Source: Gammaproteobacteria bacterium
Lineage (GTDB): Bacteria; Pseudomonadota; Gammaproteobacteria; Acidiferrobacterales; Sulfurifustaceae
Assembly: GCA_029863005.1 (NCBI GenBank)
Contig: JAOTWF010000016.1
Coordinates: 1-42,545, forward strand
Direction of reading: 5' to 3'
DNA: 42,545 bases
Under the pieces are notes generated by a model. The model searched no databases. It was not told where the DNA came from and was given only the letters and a program-made list of their open reading frames with translations. A program made the position numbers and the translations under genes. Of the stretch, positions 34,098 to 42,545 are shown piece by piece (positions within the stretch are counted from its first letter, which is position 1; each line of letters starts with the position of its first letter).

Positions 34098-34116
34098 TCC
34101 ATCACGATCAGTTTTT
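34094..34116 (+). terminator. Intrinsic terminator whose stem contains both convergent stop codons
   Basis: CTGATC (34094-34099), loop CATCAC, GATCAG (34106-34111), then TTTTT. The left arm includes the TGA of the HPP gene (34095-34097), the right arm the stop of the minus-strand gene (34108-34110). A compact economical end for the plus-strand transcript. Confidence 0.65.
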
Positions 34117-34692
34117 CTGACCGGTCAGTTCGTCGAGCCGACGCTTGTAGGCCTGCATTCTTTTTTCATAGGCCTCCTGTTCGGTCTGCATCGGCCCCGA
34201 TTCGAGCCATTCTCCGGTTTTCAGGTCGCGCACGGCGAAGCGATGACTTTTGCCGACTTGATAAACCTTCGTGACATCCTTGCCGGCCTGTTCCATGGCC
34301 TCAATCTTGCCGAGTTTCTGCAGGCGCGGTGTACCTTGCGACAGCGTCGTGGTCGGTGGACTCAAGGGTTTCTCGTAGAGCAATTCGGTGTGGAGCATTT
34401 CTCCGCCGGTATCGATGCGCACGCCGGTAACACCCGGCACCCGTTTCAGAATGTAGCCGGCCATGAGCGTGATCATGGTCTCGTTGGCGGCGCTGAGTGA
34501 GGTCAGCAGTTTGTTCGCGGCGATCTGGCAGCGCTGCACCTTGTCCGGCTTTTCGATGAACTCGGGCCCCATCTGCCAGCCGTGGTCCATGTCGCTGTCC
34601 ATCTTGCGGTAGAAATCCTCCGCCTCGTGCAGCATGTGCGGCGGCACGTCAACCGCCAGCGCGCGTTCATCGACAATGACATTCAGTTTCAT
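34108..34692 (-). CDS. Conserved-looking protein of unknown function, coupled to the Sfum_1244/DsrS-like gene
   Basis: This 194-residue soluble protein has a C-terminal basic, coiled tail (EQEAYEKRMQAYKRRLDEL). The N-terminal MKLNVIVDERALAVDVPPHML and the central RIDTGGEMLHTELLYEK have no family I recognise. There is no signal peptide and no catalytic motif. The start overlaps the stop of the upstream gene (ATGA), so the two proteins are made together and probably act together. Confidence 0.7.
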   Translation of the reverse strand: MKLNVIVDERALAVDVPPHMLHEAEDFYRKMDSDMDHGWQMGPEFIEKPDKVQRCQIAANKLLTSLSAANETMITLMAGYILKRVPGVTGVRIDTGGEMLHTELLYEKPLSPPTTTLSQGTPRLQKLGKIEAMEQAGKDVTKVYQVGKSHRFAVRDLKTGEWLESGPMQTEQEAYEKRMQAYKRRLDELTGQKN

Positions 34693-35768
34693 GAATGAGA
34701 TGCGGTCTTCGGTGGGCAGCAGGCCGAGAAATCCGTTGACGGCTCCAGCAAGTTCTCGATCGCGGGACCGGCCTCCTTACCCAAATCTGTATATAGGGAA
34801 ATCAGGGCGCGCGCCGTGCCGAGCCAGCGACGTTGTCCCTCGTCCACAAGTTTGCACAGCAGGCGATTGTCATTTTCGTCGACCCAGCGCTGATAGGTTT
34901 CCACCGCCTCGGGGAACAGATGTTTGCGCATGCCTGTGAAGTTGGCGAAGTAGAAGTGCAGCGACGCAGTATTGTTCGCGGCCAGGAGGGCGGGCAGGGT
35001 GGACAAACAATCGGCCAGATTGTCGCGTACCGCGCGAACCATGATCTCCGCCTTCGAGCGTGAAAGGCTCGTGAGCATCCGATGCCAGTCGTCGCCGAGC
35101 TTTTCACCCGCGAGCCCTTCGCCGAGCTCGTGCAGGATCATGGCCTCGGTTTCGTTGTCGGTCATGCGCTCGAGCGCCGAGTTCACGTCGAGATCGAATG
35201 AGTAGCAATCGAGCGCTCGTTCCATCGCCTCGTTTTTTCGGCTCCAGCGCCACTCCTCGATTTTTTCCCACAGGAAGCGACGTACCGATTCCTGGCGGAT
35301 GTAAATCGTTTTACCCAGTAACATCGCCGGCGGGGCTTCGAGATCGCGGGCGTATTCGCACGAGGAAATGTAGATGGTGTAACCGGCGCGCTTTTCCTTT
35401 TTGAGCAGCGAACCGAGAAAAAAATGCGGTTTGGCGAAACGCCCGTAGCCACCGCTGTAGACATAGCCTTGCGGAATCAGCTCACGATTGATGGCGTCGG
35501 CATCAAAGGGGTCTATCGTACGGTTTTCGAGCGGCAGCGATTCGAACGGGCTCTCCTCGAGATGGGTCCACAAGTCCTCGCGTTCCTGCAACCAGGCGCC
35601 GACTTCTTCCTTAGGCAGTTCGCGCGCGAACGGGATATCGTTTTCCCAGCGAAAATACTCGCGCATTTTCAGGAGAAAGATGCAGAGCGTGAAGTCGCCC
35701 GCGTGCCGCGCGTCAGAAATGTGACAGTTTTTCTGAACCGTGTTGACCAGTTGACCGAGATTCAGCAT
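34689..35768 (-). CDS. Possible DsrS / Sfum_1244-type cytoplasmic protein
   Basis: The 359 residues from ATG 35768 begin MLNLGQLVNTVQKNCHISDARHAG, a pattern I associate with the Sfum_1244 family found in sulfur-metabolising bacteria; the longer frame to 35843 has no support. RWENDIPFARELPKEEVGAWL follows. No signal peptide, membrane segment or cofactor motif. In Allochromatium a soluble protein of unknown role, DsrS, ends the dsr operon; here that place holds the NarXL-like pair. Whether this gene is dsrS is uncertain. It is coupled to the 194-aa gene. Confidence 0.6.
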   Translation of the reverse strand: MLNLGQLVNTVQKNCHISDARHAGDFTLCIFLLKMREYFRWENDIPFARELPKEEVGAWLQEREDLWTHLEESPFESLPLENRTIDPFDADAINRELIPQGYVYSGGYGRFAKPHFFLGSLLKKEKRAGYTIYISSCEYARDLEAPPAMLLGKTIYIRQESVRRFLWEKIEEWRWSRKNEAMERALDCYSFDLDVNSALERMTDNETEAMILHELGEGLAGEKLGDDWHRMLTSLSRSKAEIMVRAVRDNLADCLSTLPALLAANNTASLHFYFANFTGMRKHLFPEAVETYQRWVDENDNRLLCKLVDEGQRRWLGTARALISLYTDLGKEAGPAIENLLEPSTDFSACCPPKTASHS

Positions 35769-35992
35769 GTAGCAATGTCCAACGCGATAAGAAATATTAA
35801 GTATAGGTCGATGGCTCCCTTGGAAACCAGCATCCATTCTCAAAAACCCCTGCCTCCGCGAGCCTAATTCGCGATAAAGCCTCCATCATTTAAGACCGAT
35901 TCAGGCGCCCGTATGCCCCTCAATCATTCTAAAAATACGCATCAATCCACCCACCTGGCCTGGTAAACTTCTTTAAAAATTGACATCGGTCC

Positions 35993-36020
35993 TTGAAAAC
36001 GCGAATTCAATGGGTAATAT
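35993..36020 (+). promoter_or_regulatory. Sigma-70 type promoter for the 65-aa protein
   Basis: In the 306-bp gap 35769-36074, TTGAAA (35993-35998) and TAATAT (36015-36020) are separated by 16 bases, giving a transcript start near 36027 and a leader of about 48 nt. AGGAG (36061-36065) lies ten bases before the ATG. The rest of the gap shows no other feature. Confidence 0.6.
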
Positions 36021-36074
36021 AAGCGCCGCTTCAATGCACTCCGATTGTCTGATTTCTCCGAGGAGCAACGTTTC

Positions 36075-36272
36075 ATGAACAAAGTTTACTACGACAGCAT
36101 CAGCACGATGGAAAAGAAGGGCGTGGACCAGGAGTACATCAACGGTTGGGCGTGCGGTTTTCTGCACAATCCCAAGCGCGAAGAGCAGCGCCTGAACGAT
36201 GCCTACAACGCTGGCTACGATGACGGCCACGCGGGCAAGACCGACGGCTTCAGCGCCTGGACCAAGAAGTAA
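36075..36272 (+). CDS. Small (65 aa) acidic/basic protein, possibly the Alvin_2107 type linked with sulfur globule oxidation
   Basis: ATG 36075 follows AGGAG and a good promoter. Its 65 residues begin MNKVYYDSISTMEKKG and continue with INGWACGFLHNPKREEQR and NAGYDDGHAGK. Small proteins with GYxDG repeats and an HNPKREEQR motif occur in sulfur oxidisers; I recall the name Alvin_2107 family for one, but cannot verify it here. One cysteine, no signal peptide. It is a stand-alone gene with a terminator, which suggests high expression. Confidence 0.72.
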   Translation: MNKVYYDSISTMEKKGVDQEYINGWACGFLHNPKREEQRLNDAYNAGYDDGHAGKTDGFSAWTKK

Positions 36273-36287
36273 CGCTTCGCAGGCGTC

Positions 36288-36313
36288 AGGCTGTGCCGTG
36301 TACAGCCTATTTT
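36288..36313 (+). terminator. Terminator after the 65-aa gene
   Basis: AGGCTGT (36288-36294) and ACAGCCT (36302-36308) form a 7-bp stem with a 7-base loop, followed by ATTTT, just past the stop of the small gene and before the convergent Sel1 gene. Confidence 0.6.
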
Positions 36314-36317
36314 CGAT

Positions 36318-36746
36318 TCAGGTACTCTGCTGCGCTTTCTCGTACCACTTCCGGGCTTCCGCGTCGTTTTTCTCGACGCCCAGACCTTGTTCGTAGAGCA
36401 TTCCGAGAGTCATTTGTGACCCGGCCAATCCCTGCTCGGCGGCACGGTGGAACCATTCCGCCGCGATTTTTTCATCTTTCGCAACGCATTCTCCCTGCAT
36501 GTACATGAAGCCCAGGCCATGTTGGGCCAATGCATCGCCCTGATCCGCGGCGGCACGCATCCACTTGAGCGCCATCATTTCATTGCGCACGTGCCCAAGC
36601 CCATTCTGATACATAACGGCGAGGCGGTATTGCGCTTCGGCATTGCCGGCTTCCGCCAGCGGTGAAAGAAACTTGAACGCTTTGGCGAATTCCTTGGCTT
36701 CGAAAGCGGAGATGCCGCTTGCCAAATTCATGTCCGGTTCCGGCAT
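36318..36746 (-). CDS. Cytoplasmic Sel1-repeat protein
   Basis: The 142 residues from ATG 36746 follow a GAGGAG ribosome site. There are about three Sel1 repeats (e.g. AQYRLAVMYQNGLG, ALKWMRAAADQGD; AQHGLGFMYMQGE, AAEWFHRAAEQG; TLGMLYEQGLGV, ARKWYEKA). There is no signal peptide, unlike the Sel1 protein at 188-721. Such proteins mediate protein-protein contacts. No partner is evident. Confidence 0.83.
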   Translation of the reverse strand: MPEPDMNLASGISAFEAKEFAKAFKFLSPLAEAGNAEAQYRLAVMYQNGLGHVRNEMMALKWMRAAADQGDALAQHGLGFMYMQGECVAKDEKIAAEWFHRAAEQGLAGSQMTLGMLYEQGLGVEKNDAEARKWYEKAQQST

Positions 36747-36876
36747 GAGTGTCTCCTCAAAAGATTTACCGCATTTTGCCAGAGACGGTACATCCGCGCG
36801 AAGGCATAAAGCATTGATCATCGGTTTTGCTGTGCGTGCTTACGCCGCACTGGAAATCTCTCCTATAATGCGCGCC

Positions 36877-37437
36877 ATGGCGATCCGGCTGAAGACAAAA
36901 TTCCGCAAGAAAGGGCCAAAGACGCTGGAAGATCGGGCCAGCGTGGTGGCGGCGAACATCTGGCGCATCGCGCAGGAGATATCGCGTCACATGGAGAAGG
37001 AGGGCTATGCCTTGGGGGGTGACCGTCAGGTCGCCGCGGTGTTGACTGAATTAATTGCTTTCTTGATCCAAATTGCGGACCGTATCGTATACGGACAACT
37101 GACCGAGGAAGAACGAGGTCGCTTTATCAATGCGCTCGGCAAACACACGGCGCGGATCACCTCGACCAACCTGGCGGAATTTGTCGGTGAGGGCCGATAT
37201 GTCGGGGAATTCGTCAGTACCTTGAATGCGCGTCTCGCCGATTACTCCGAACTCGCGTTCCAGGGCCACGATCCAAGCTATTCAGTGTTACGCTACCTGG
37301 GCGAGAAGGTTTCCTTGGCCATGGAGCAGACCGACAGTAAATGGGTGCTGGAACAGGTCGTGGACATCGAGGGGCCTGAGGCCGTGAAGCTCATCAAAAA
37401 ATCGGTCGGTGAGATTATGGGCGTGAAGGTGACTTAA
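36877..37437 (+). CDS. Helical protein of unknown function upstream of prfB
   Basis: The 186 residues from ATG 36877 begin MAIRLKTKFRKKGPK, a strongly basic start; an ATG nine bases earlier (36868) lies within a TATAAT box (36864-36869), so a nearly leaderless mRNA is possible. The remainder is alpha-helical (VAAVLTELIAFLIQIADRIVYGQLTEEERGRFINALG). No known family or catalytic motif. It ends about 100 bp before prfB across an AT-rich gap. Confidence 0.7.
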   Translation: MAIRLKTKFRKKGPKTLEDRASVVAANIWRIAQEISRHMEKEGYALGGDRQVAAVLTELIAFLIQIADRIVYGQLTEEERGRFINALGKHTARITSTNLAEFVGEGRYVGEFVSTLNARLADYSELAFQGHDPSYSVLRYLGEKVSLAMEQTDSKWVLEQVVDIEGPEAVKLIKKSVGEIMGVKVT

Positions 37438-37533
37438 AAAATGCGAAGCAGGGCTTTTTCAATAGTTACTAATCAGTTTAACAATAGTATATAACATATT
37501 GTTTATAAATTGTAATATAATGGCGATTCCATC

Positions 37534-38641
37534 ATGGAAGACCTGAATCCGTTATTCAATAAACTTGATGATCTGCGCGACCGGTCACAGGTCTTACGGG
37601 GGTATCTTTGACTTCGAAACCAAGCAACAACGCCTGGTCGAAGTCCAACGCGAACTCGAGCAACCCGATGTCTGGAGCAACCCCCAGCGCGCCCAGGAAC
37701 TGGGGCGCGAGCGCGCCAAATTGGAGACCGAGGTCGGCACGTTATCGCGTCTTAAGGCCGAATTAAGCCACTCCCGCGAATTGCTGGAACTTGCCCGCGA
37801 AGAAGGAGACGCGGATGTTGCCGCTTCCGTGGCTAATGATCTTCAAAAACTGGAAAAAGAGCTGGCAGGCCTTGAGTTTCAACGCATGTTCTCGGGCGAG
37901 ATGGATGCCAATAATGCATTTATGGACATTCAGTCCGGTTCAGGCGGTACCGAGGCCCAGGATTGGGCCAACATGCTGCTGCGCATGTACCTGATGTGGG
38001 GTGACCGACGCGGTTTCAAAACCGAAATTTTGGAGATTTCCGAGGGTGAGGTGGCCGGAATCAAGAGCGCCACGGTCAAATTCATCGGTCCCTATGCTTA
38101 CGGTTACTTGCGCACCGAAACCGGGGTGCACCGTCTGGTCAGAAAATCGCCCTTCGACTCGGGAAATCGTCGACACACCTCATTTGCCTCGGTTTTTGCC
38201 TACCCCGAAATCGAGGAAACCATAGAAGTGGCCGTCAATCCCGCAGATCTTCGGATCGATACGTATCGCGCCAGTGGCGCCGGCGGCCAGCACGTCAATC
38301 GCACCGATTCCGCGATCCGTATCACGCACATTCCAACCGGGATTGTGGTTCAATGCCAATCTGATCGCTCCCAACATCGAAATCGGGCGGCCGCCATGGC
38401 GATGTTGAAATCCAGGCTCTACGAACGTGAATTACACGCGCGCCATCAGGAGAAACAGAAGTTGGAAGACAGCAAGTCTGATATCGAATGGGGTCATCAG
38501 ATCCGCTCCTATGTGCTTGACCAATCACGGGTTAAGGATCTGCGCACCGGGGTGGAGAGTGGCACCCCGGAGGCGGTGCTGAATGGCGATCTCGATAAAT
38601 TTATCGACGCGAGTCTCAAAAGCGGACTGAAAACAAGTTAA
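37534..38641 (+). CDS. prfB: Peptide chain release factor 2, expressed by programmed +1 frameshift
   Basis: ATG 37534 begins a 25-codon leader ([13 protein letters not shown]...RGYL) ending in TGA at 37609-37611. A +1 shift at CTT-T continues as [12 protein letters not shown] to the stop at 38641, giving about 368 residues. RF2 marks are SPF in [12 protein letters not shown] (stop-codon recognition) and GGQ in [13 protein letters not shown] (peptidyl-tRNA hydrolysis). It recognises UGA and UAA. RF2 level is autoregulated through the in-frame UGA. It is upstream of lysS, as in E. coli. Confidence 0.96.
37597..37612 (+). promoter_or_regulatory. prfB programmed frameshift site
   Basis: CGG GGG TAT CTT TGA C matches the classical AGG GGG TAT CTT TGA C site, with slippery CTT, in-frame UGA and the following C. 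The internal Shine-Dalgarno begins with C instead of A. Confidence 0.93.
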
Positions 38642-38687
38642 TTTACTAAATGAATTAAAATATATAACTATCTGTTTATAAATATAA

Positions 38688-40178
38688 ATGTCAACAGATC
38701 CAGACGAGAACGAACAGATTACCCAGCGCCGTTCCAAACTCGCCGAACTGCGCCAACAGGGCAATCCTTTCCCGAATGATTTCCGGCGCAATGTGATTGC
38801 CGGTGAGTTGCACGCCGAATATGGCGAAAAAGATCCGGCGGAAATTGAGACCCGTCGAGTCCGGGTGAAGGTGGCTGGCCGCATGATGACCCGGCGCGTG
38901 ATGGGCAAGGCCAGTTTCGCCCATTTGCAGGATATGTCCGGGCGCATCCAGGTCTACGTCACGCGCGATGAGGTCGGTCCGTCGGCCTACGAGGAATTCA
39001 AGAAATGGGATCTCGGCGACATCGTCGGCGCGGAAGGCACGCTGTTTAAGACCAAAACCGGCGAGCTGTCGGTCAAAGTGGATGCGGCGCGACTGCTGAC
39101 CAAGGCATTGCGGCCTCTGCCGGAGAAATTCCACGGCCTCACGGACACCGAAACCCGCTATCGCCAACGCTATCTCGATCTGATCATGAACGAGGTGGCG
39201 CGCAAAACCTTCCGAACGCGCACCGCGATCATCCGGTATATCCGCCAGTACCTTGATGGTCTTGGCTATCTTGAAGTCGAAACCCCGATGATGCAGGTGA
39301 TTCCGGGCGGTGCCGCGGCGCGCCCGTTTGTCACACACCATCATGCGCTCGACATGGGGCTTTATTTGCGGGTGGCGCCGGAGCTTTATCTCAAGCGTTT
39401 GATCGTCGGAGGATTTGAGAAAGTCTATGAAATCAACCGCAATTTCCGTAATGAAGGCCTGTCCACGCGCCACAATCCGGAATTCACCATGCTTGAGTTC
39501 TATCAGGCCTATGCCGATTACCATGATCTGATGAACATCACGGAAGAGATGATGCGGGGTCTGGCGCGAGAAGTGCTAGCGGCCGAAACCATTACCTACC
39601 AGGGCGAGCAATATGATTTCAGTCAGCGTTTCCAGCGGATGACTTTGAAGGAATCCATCCTGAAATTTAATTCAAACATGCAACCTTCAGATCTGGATTC
39701 AGTGGAAGCTTTGCGCAAAGTAGCCGAACGATTAAATCTTCAAATAAAGCCCGGTTACGGCGCCGGCAAACTTCTGCTCGAAGTATTCGAGAACACGGTC
39801 GAAGGTAAGCTCAAAAACCCGACCTTCATTACCTCTTATCCCACGGAAGTTTCACCGTTGGCACGGCGCAATGACAAAGACCCTGCCATTACCGATCGTT
39901 TTGAGTTTTTCGTCGGCGGGCGTGAAATCGCCAATGGTTTTTCCGAGTTAAACGATGCCGAAGATCAGGCCGAGCGCTTTCGCAAGCAAGTGGCAGAGAA
40001 GGAAGCCGGCGACGAGGAAGCCATGCATTTCGACGAAGACTATCTCCGCGCGCTGGAGCACGGCATGCCACCCACGGCGGGTGAGGGCATCGGGATTGAC
40101 CGGCTGGTGATGTTGTTTACCGATTCGCCGTCCATCCGTGATGTGTTGTTATTCCCGCACATGCGCACGGAAAAATAA
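38688..40178 (+). CDS. lysS: Lysyl-tRNA synthetase, class II
   Basis: This 496-residue enzyme charges tRNA-Lys. It has an N-terminal OB-fold anticodon domain ([23 protein letters not shown]) and a class II core with motif 1 around [22 protein letters not shown], motif 2 ([20 protein letters not shown]) and motif 3 ([13 protein letters not shown]). It starts 46 AT-rich bases after prfB, the usual order. Normal length. Confidence 0.97.
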   Translation: MSTDPDENEQITQRRSKLAELRQQGNPFPNDFRRNVIAGELHAEYGEKDPAEIETRRVRVKVAGRMMTRRVMGKASFAHLQDMSGRIQVYVTRDEVGPSAYEEFKKWDLGDIVGAEGTLFKTKTGELSVKVDAARLLTKALRPLPEKFHGLTDTETRYRQRYLDLIMNEVARKTFRTRTAIIRYIRQYLDGLGYLEVETPMMQVIPGGAAARPFVTHHHALDMGLYLRVAPELYLKRLIVGGFEKVYEINRNFRNEGLSTRHNPEFTMLEFYQAYADYHDLMNITEEMMRGLAREVLAAETITYQGEQYDFSQRFQRMTLKESILKFNSNMQPSDLDSVEALRKVAERLNLQIKPGYGAGKLLLEVFENTVEGKLKNPTFITSYPTEVSPLARRNDKDPAITDRFEFFVGGREIANGFSELNDAEDQAERFRKQVAEKEAGDEEAMHFDEDYLRALEHGMPPTAGEGIGIDRLVMLFTDSPSIRDVLLFPHMRTEK

Positions 40179-40220
40179 CTTCACAAGATACTGGCGCAGA
40201 ATATTAAACCACCCGTTTGA

Positions 40221-41159
40221 ATGCCTGAGACACCGTTTGCCATCTTCCTTATGGGCCCGACGGCGGCCGGGAAGACGGAGCTCGCCCTTGATCTCCACGA
40301 TTCGTTCCCGGTGGAAATCATCAGCGTGGATTCATCGCAGGTGTATCGTGGCATGGACATCGGCACGGCCAAACCTACGCCTCAGGAACAGGAACACGCA
40401 CCGCACCGTCTAATCGATATCCGCGACCCGTCGGAATCCTATTCGGCAGAAGAATTCTGTCGCGACGCGACGCGCGAAATGGAATCCATTGTGAATCAGG
40501 GAAAAATTCCGTTGCTGGTCGGCGGCACCATGTTTTATTTCCACGCGCTGGAGTTCGGACTTTCCGATCTGCCATCGGCCGATCCCGATATCCGGGAAAG
40601 TCTCGCAGCGGAAGCTGCACGCGTAGGTTGGGGAGCACTTCACCAACGACTTCAAGCGGTTGATCCGGAATCCGCCAGGCGAATACATCCTAACGATGCC
40701 CAGCGCATCCAACGCGCACTGGAAATCTATGAGATTTCTGGCCAGTCGTTGAGTGATTTGGCGTCGGCCCAGCCGAAACCACCGCTCCCTTACCGTTTGA
40801 TCAAAATCGCACTCTGGACGGAGGACAGAAGTATTTTGCATGCACGCATTGAATCGCGATTTCAAGCCATGCTTGAGCTGGGATTTATCGCAGAAGTGGA
40901 GAAACTTTATGCACGCGGCGATCTCCAACCCGCGATGCCATCGCTTCGTTCCGTGGGTTACCGGCAAATATGGGAATACTTGATAAAAAAGATCAACTAT
41001 AGTGAAATGACGCAGCTAGCCTTGGCGGCCACGCGCCAATTGGCCAAGCGACAAATGACCTGGTTACGCCGTTACCCCGGCATCCGAGTCTTTGAAAACA
41101 CTCATTTCACCCCCATAAACGAATGCAAGCAGTATTTGAGAGAATTCATCCGTGAATGA
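40221..41159 (+). CDS. miaA: tRNA dimethylallyltransferase
   Basis: The 312 residues contain the P-loop [26 protein letters not shown], and [17 protein letters not shown]. MiaA adds the isopentenyl group to A37 of tRNAs reading UNN codons, such as the tRNA-Ser(UGA) in this window. It precedes hfq and hflX in the gammaproteobacterial order. Normal length. Confidence 0.95.
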   Translation: MPETPFAIFLMGPTAAGKTELALDLHDSFPVEIISVDSSQVYRGMDIGTAKPTPQEQEHAPHRLIDIRDPSESYSAEEFCRDATREMESIVNQGKIPLLVGGTMFYFHALEFGLSDLPSADPDIRESLAAEAARVGWGALHQRLQAVDPESARRIHPNDAQRIQRALEIYEISGQSLSDLASAQPKPPLPYRLIKIALWTEDRSILHARIESRFQAMLELGFIAEVEKLYARGDLQPAMPSLRSVGYRQIWEYLIKKINYSEMTQLALAATRQLAKRQMTWLRRYPGIRVFENTHFTPINECKQYLREFIRE

Positions 41160-41257
41160 GCGTTACGTGGAGTTATACTATTTATTGTCGGCCAAGAATC
41201 AGGCTGGATTTACAATATGCCGCAAGGCACTACGAACATAAGAACAGGAGAACTGTC

Positions 41258-41527
41258 ATGAGCCAACAAAAAGGGCAAGCCCTACAAGACCCTTTCCTTA
41301 ACGTTTTACGCAAGGAACATGTCCCCGTATCCATCTTTCTGGTCAACGGTATCAAATTGCAAGGTCAGATCGAGTCTTTCGACCAGTTTGTGGTTCTGCT
41401 CAAGAATTCCGTGAGCCAGATGATTTACAAACATGCTATATCCACCGTGGTTCCCAGCCGTCCCGTGAAATTCCATATCGAAGGGATGGAAGTTCCCGAC
41501 GCTTCAAAGGGCCCTGGAAACGAATAA
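41258..41527 (+). CDS. hfq: RNA chaperone Hfq
   Basis: The 89 residues from ATG 41258 (CAGGAG upstream) have Sm1 ([26 protein letters not shown]) and Sm2 (YKHAIST) motifs and the N-terminal QDPFLN, which forms part of the proximal RNA-binding face. It pairs small RNAs with mRNAs as a hexamer. The C-terminal tail is short (after about 72). Downstream hflX begins almost at once. Confidence 0.97.
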   Translation: MSQQKGQALQDPFLNVLRKEHVPVSIFLVNGIKLQGQIESFDQFVVLLKNSVSQMIYKHAISTVVPSRPVKFHIEGMEVPDASKGPGNE

Positions 41528-41573
41528 TTCACTCTCCATCTCGACATCGGGGACGCGCCAACGAGAGCGCGCC

Positions 41574-42545
41574 GTGCTGGTGCAATTGCGTCTTTCACGG
41601 CAGTTAGACCCAGATGCTCTCGATGAATTGCGCCGGCTGGCGGAGTCGGCCGGTGCTGAAGTCTGTGGCACGGTGCTCGGTAGCCGTCAGGTACCGGATG
41701 CCGCGACCTTTGTCGGCAAGGGAAAGGCAGGTGAAATTCGCGATGCCGTGGCGCGCGAACAGGCCGATCTGGTGCTGGTCAATCACGATCTGTCTCCGGC
41801 CCAGGAACGCAATCTCGAAAAAATCACTTGTTGCCGTGTGCTCGACCGCACCGGTTTGATATTAGATATTTTTGCCCAGCGCGCACACTCCGCGGAAGGC
41901 AAGTTGCAGGTCGAACTGGCCCAGCTCGAGCACCTGTCGACGCGGCTGGTGCGCGGATGGACCCATTTGGGAAGGCAAAAGGGCGGCATCGGATTGCGCG
42001 GTCCTGGTGAAACGCAGCTGGAAGTTGACCGACGCCTGATTCGCGATCGCATCAAGAAGCTCAACGAACGTCTGAAACAGGTCTACGTCCAGCGCCGTAG
42101 CCGGAGAAGGGCGCGGCACAAGGTCCCCATTCCCACCGTGTCCCTGGTCGGCTATACCAACGCCGGCAAGTCCTCGCTGTTCAACCGGCTGACTTCCGCT
42201 TCCGTGTATGCGGCCGATCAGTTATTTGCCACGCTCGATCCCACCATGCGGCGCATCGAGCTTCCAGGCAAGGCCTCGGTGATCCTGGGCGACACGGTTG
42301 GTTTCATCCGTCAACTGCCGCACGATCTGGTGGAAGCATTCAAATCCACTCTGGAAGAGGTATCGGGGGCGGATCTGCTGCTGCACGTGGTGGATGCTGC
42401 CAGTCCCGAGCGGCTTGAGCAGATTCAGCAGGTGAACAACGTGCTCGCCGAGATCAATGCACTTTCAATCCCGCAAATCACAGTGTTCAATAAGATCGAT
42501 CTTACCGGTGAAGCGCCTCGCTTTGAGCGCGATGCCAACGGACAT
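41574..42545 (+). CDS. hflX: GTPase HflX (incomplete, runs off the window)
   Basis: The frame is open to the end of the window (324 codons). The N-terminal domain has GSRQVPDAATFVGKGKAGEI, VNHDLSPAQERNLE and DRTGLILDIFAQRA. RQKGGIGLRGPGETQLE follows, then the G domain: G1 GYTNAGKSS, G3 DTVGF and G4 NKID. HflX splits stalled ribosomes. The start is unclear: homology reaches upstream into RERA before GTG 41574, and no ATG, GTG or TTG lies between the upstream in-frame stop (41466-41468) and 41574; CTG 41514 is the only other fair candidate. Confidence 0.9.
   Translation, partial: MLVQLRLSRQLDPDALDELRRLAESAGAEVCGTVLGSRQVPDAATFVGKGKAGEIRDAVAREQADLVLVNHDLSPAQERNLEKITCCRVLDRTGLILDIFAQRAHSAEGKLQVELAQLEHLSTRLVRGWTHLGRQKGGIGLRGPGETQLEVDRRLIRDRIKKLNERLKQVYVQRRSRRRARHKVPIPTVSLVGYTNAGKSSLFNRLTSASVYAADQLFATLDPTMRRIELPGKASVILGDTVGFIRQLPHDLVEAFKSTLEEVSGADLLLHVVDAASPERLEQIQQVNNVLAEINALSIPQITVFNKIDLTGEAPRFERDANGH

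Noticed and set aside
37565-37611. prfB as a pseudogene because of the early TGA
   Set aside because: The TGA lies in the classical +1 frameshift site, so it is normal RF2 regulation.

Overview
The window is bacterial chromosome, most likely from a gammaproteobacterial, chemolithotrophic sulfur oxidiser. Three things point there. The gene order dsrABEFHCMKLJOPNR is the oxidative (reverse) Dsr operon as known from Allochromatium-type organisms. The housekeeping runs rarA-crcB-serS and prfB-lysS-miaA-hfq-hflX are typically gammaproteobacterial. The informational genes look complete and normal. A member of a group such as Acidiferrobacterales is my guess, not something the sequence proves.

Layout. 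1-2755: the 3' end of rarA, a secreted Sel1-repeat protein, crcB, a DUF190 gene and serS. 2861-4912: a wrecked biofilm-polysaccharide (pga) locus, in which the front of pgaA is joined to the back of pgaC fused to pgaD; pgaB is gone. 4969-5058: tRNA-Ser(UGA). 5156-8867: cysG (siroheme synthase), converging on a NarL-type regulator and a NarX-like kinase that lacks the periplasmic sensor. 9058-21776 (minus strand): the complete dsr operon. It encodes siroheme sulfite reductase DsrAB, sulfur relay DsrEFH and DsrC, membrane complex DsrMKJOP, the NAD(P)H-linked flavoprotein DsrL, the siroheme amidase DsrN and the IscA-like DsrR. cysG and dsrN supply the siroheme amide cofactor of DsrAB.

22131-27297 (plus strand, divergent from dsrA): a compact series of seven genes. 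They encode a TauD-like Fe(II)/2-oxoglutarate dioxygenase, a 65-residue protein, a 235-residue helical protein, a Cas6/Cmx6-like RAMP protein, a cysteine-free DsrC paralogue (RspA type), a two-domain rhodanese and a nitronate-monooxygenase-like flavoprotein. No CRISPR array or other cas gene is visible. A CRISPR-RNA-processing-like protein embedded in a sulfur-relay locus is the most unusual feature of the window.

27317-36746: accessory genes. These are PNPOx-like, DUF5996, VOC, msrB, a PKHD hydroxylase, a TauE/SafE exporter, a Tat-exported aldo/keto reductase, a second 2OG oxygenase, an HPP-CBS membrane protein, a 194-aa unknown overlapping a possible DsrS/Sfum_1244-type protein, a 65-aa protein behind a good promoter, and a cytoplasmic Sel1 protein. 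36877-42545: an unknown helical protein, prfB with its programmed +1 frameshift, lysS, miaA, hfq and the 5' part of hflX, which runs off the window.

No insertion sequence, prophage, CRISPR array, integrase, rRNA or origin was seen.
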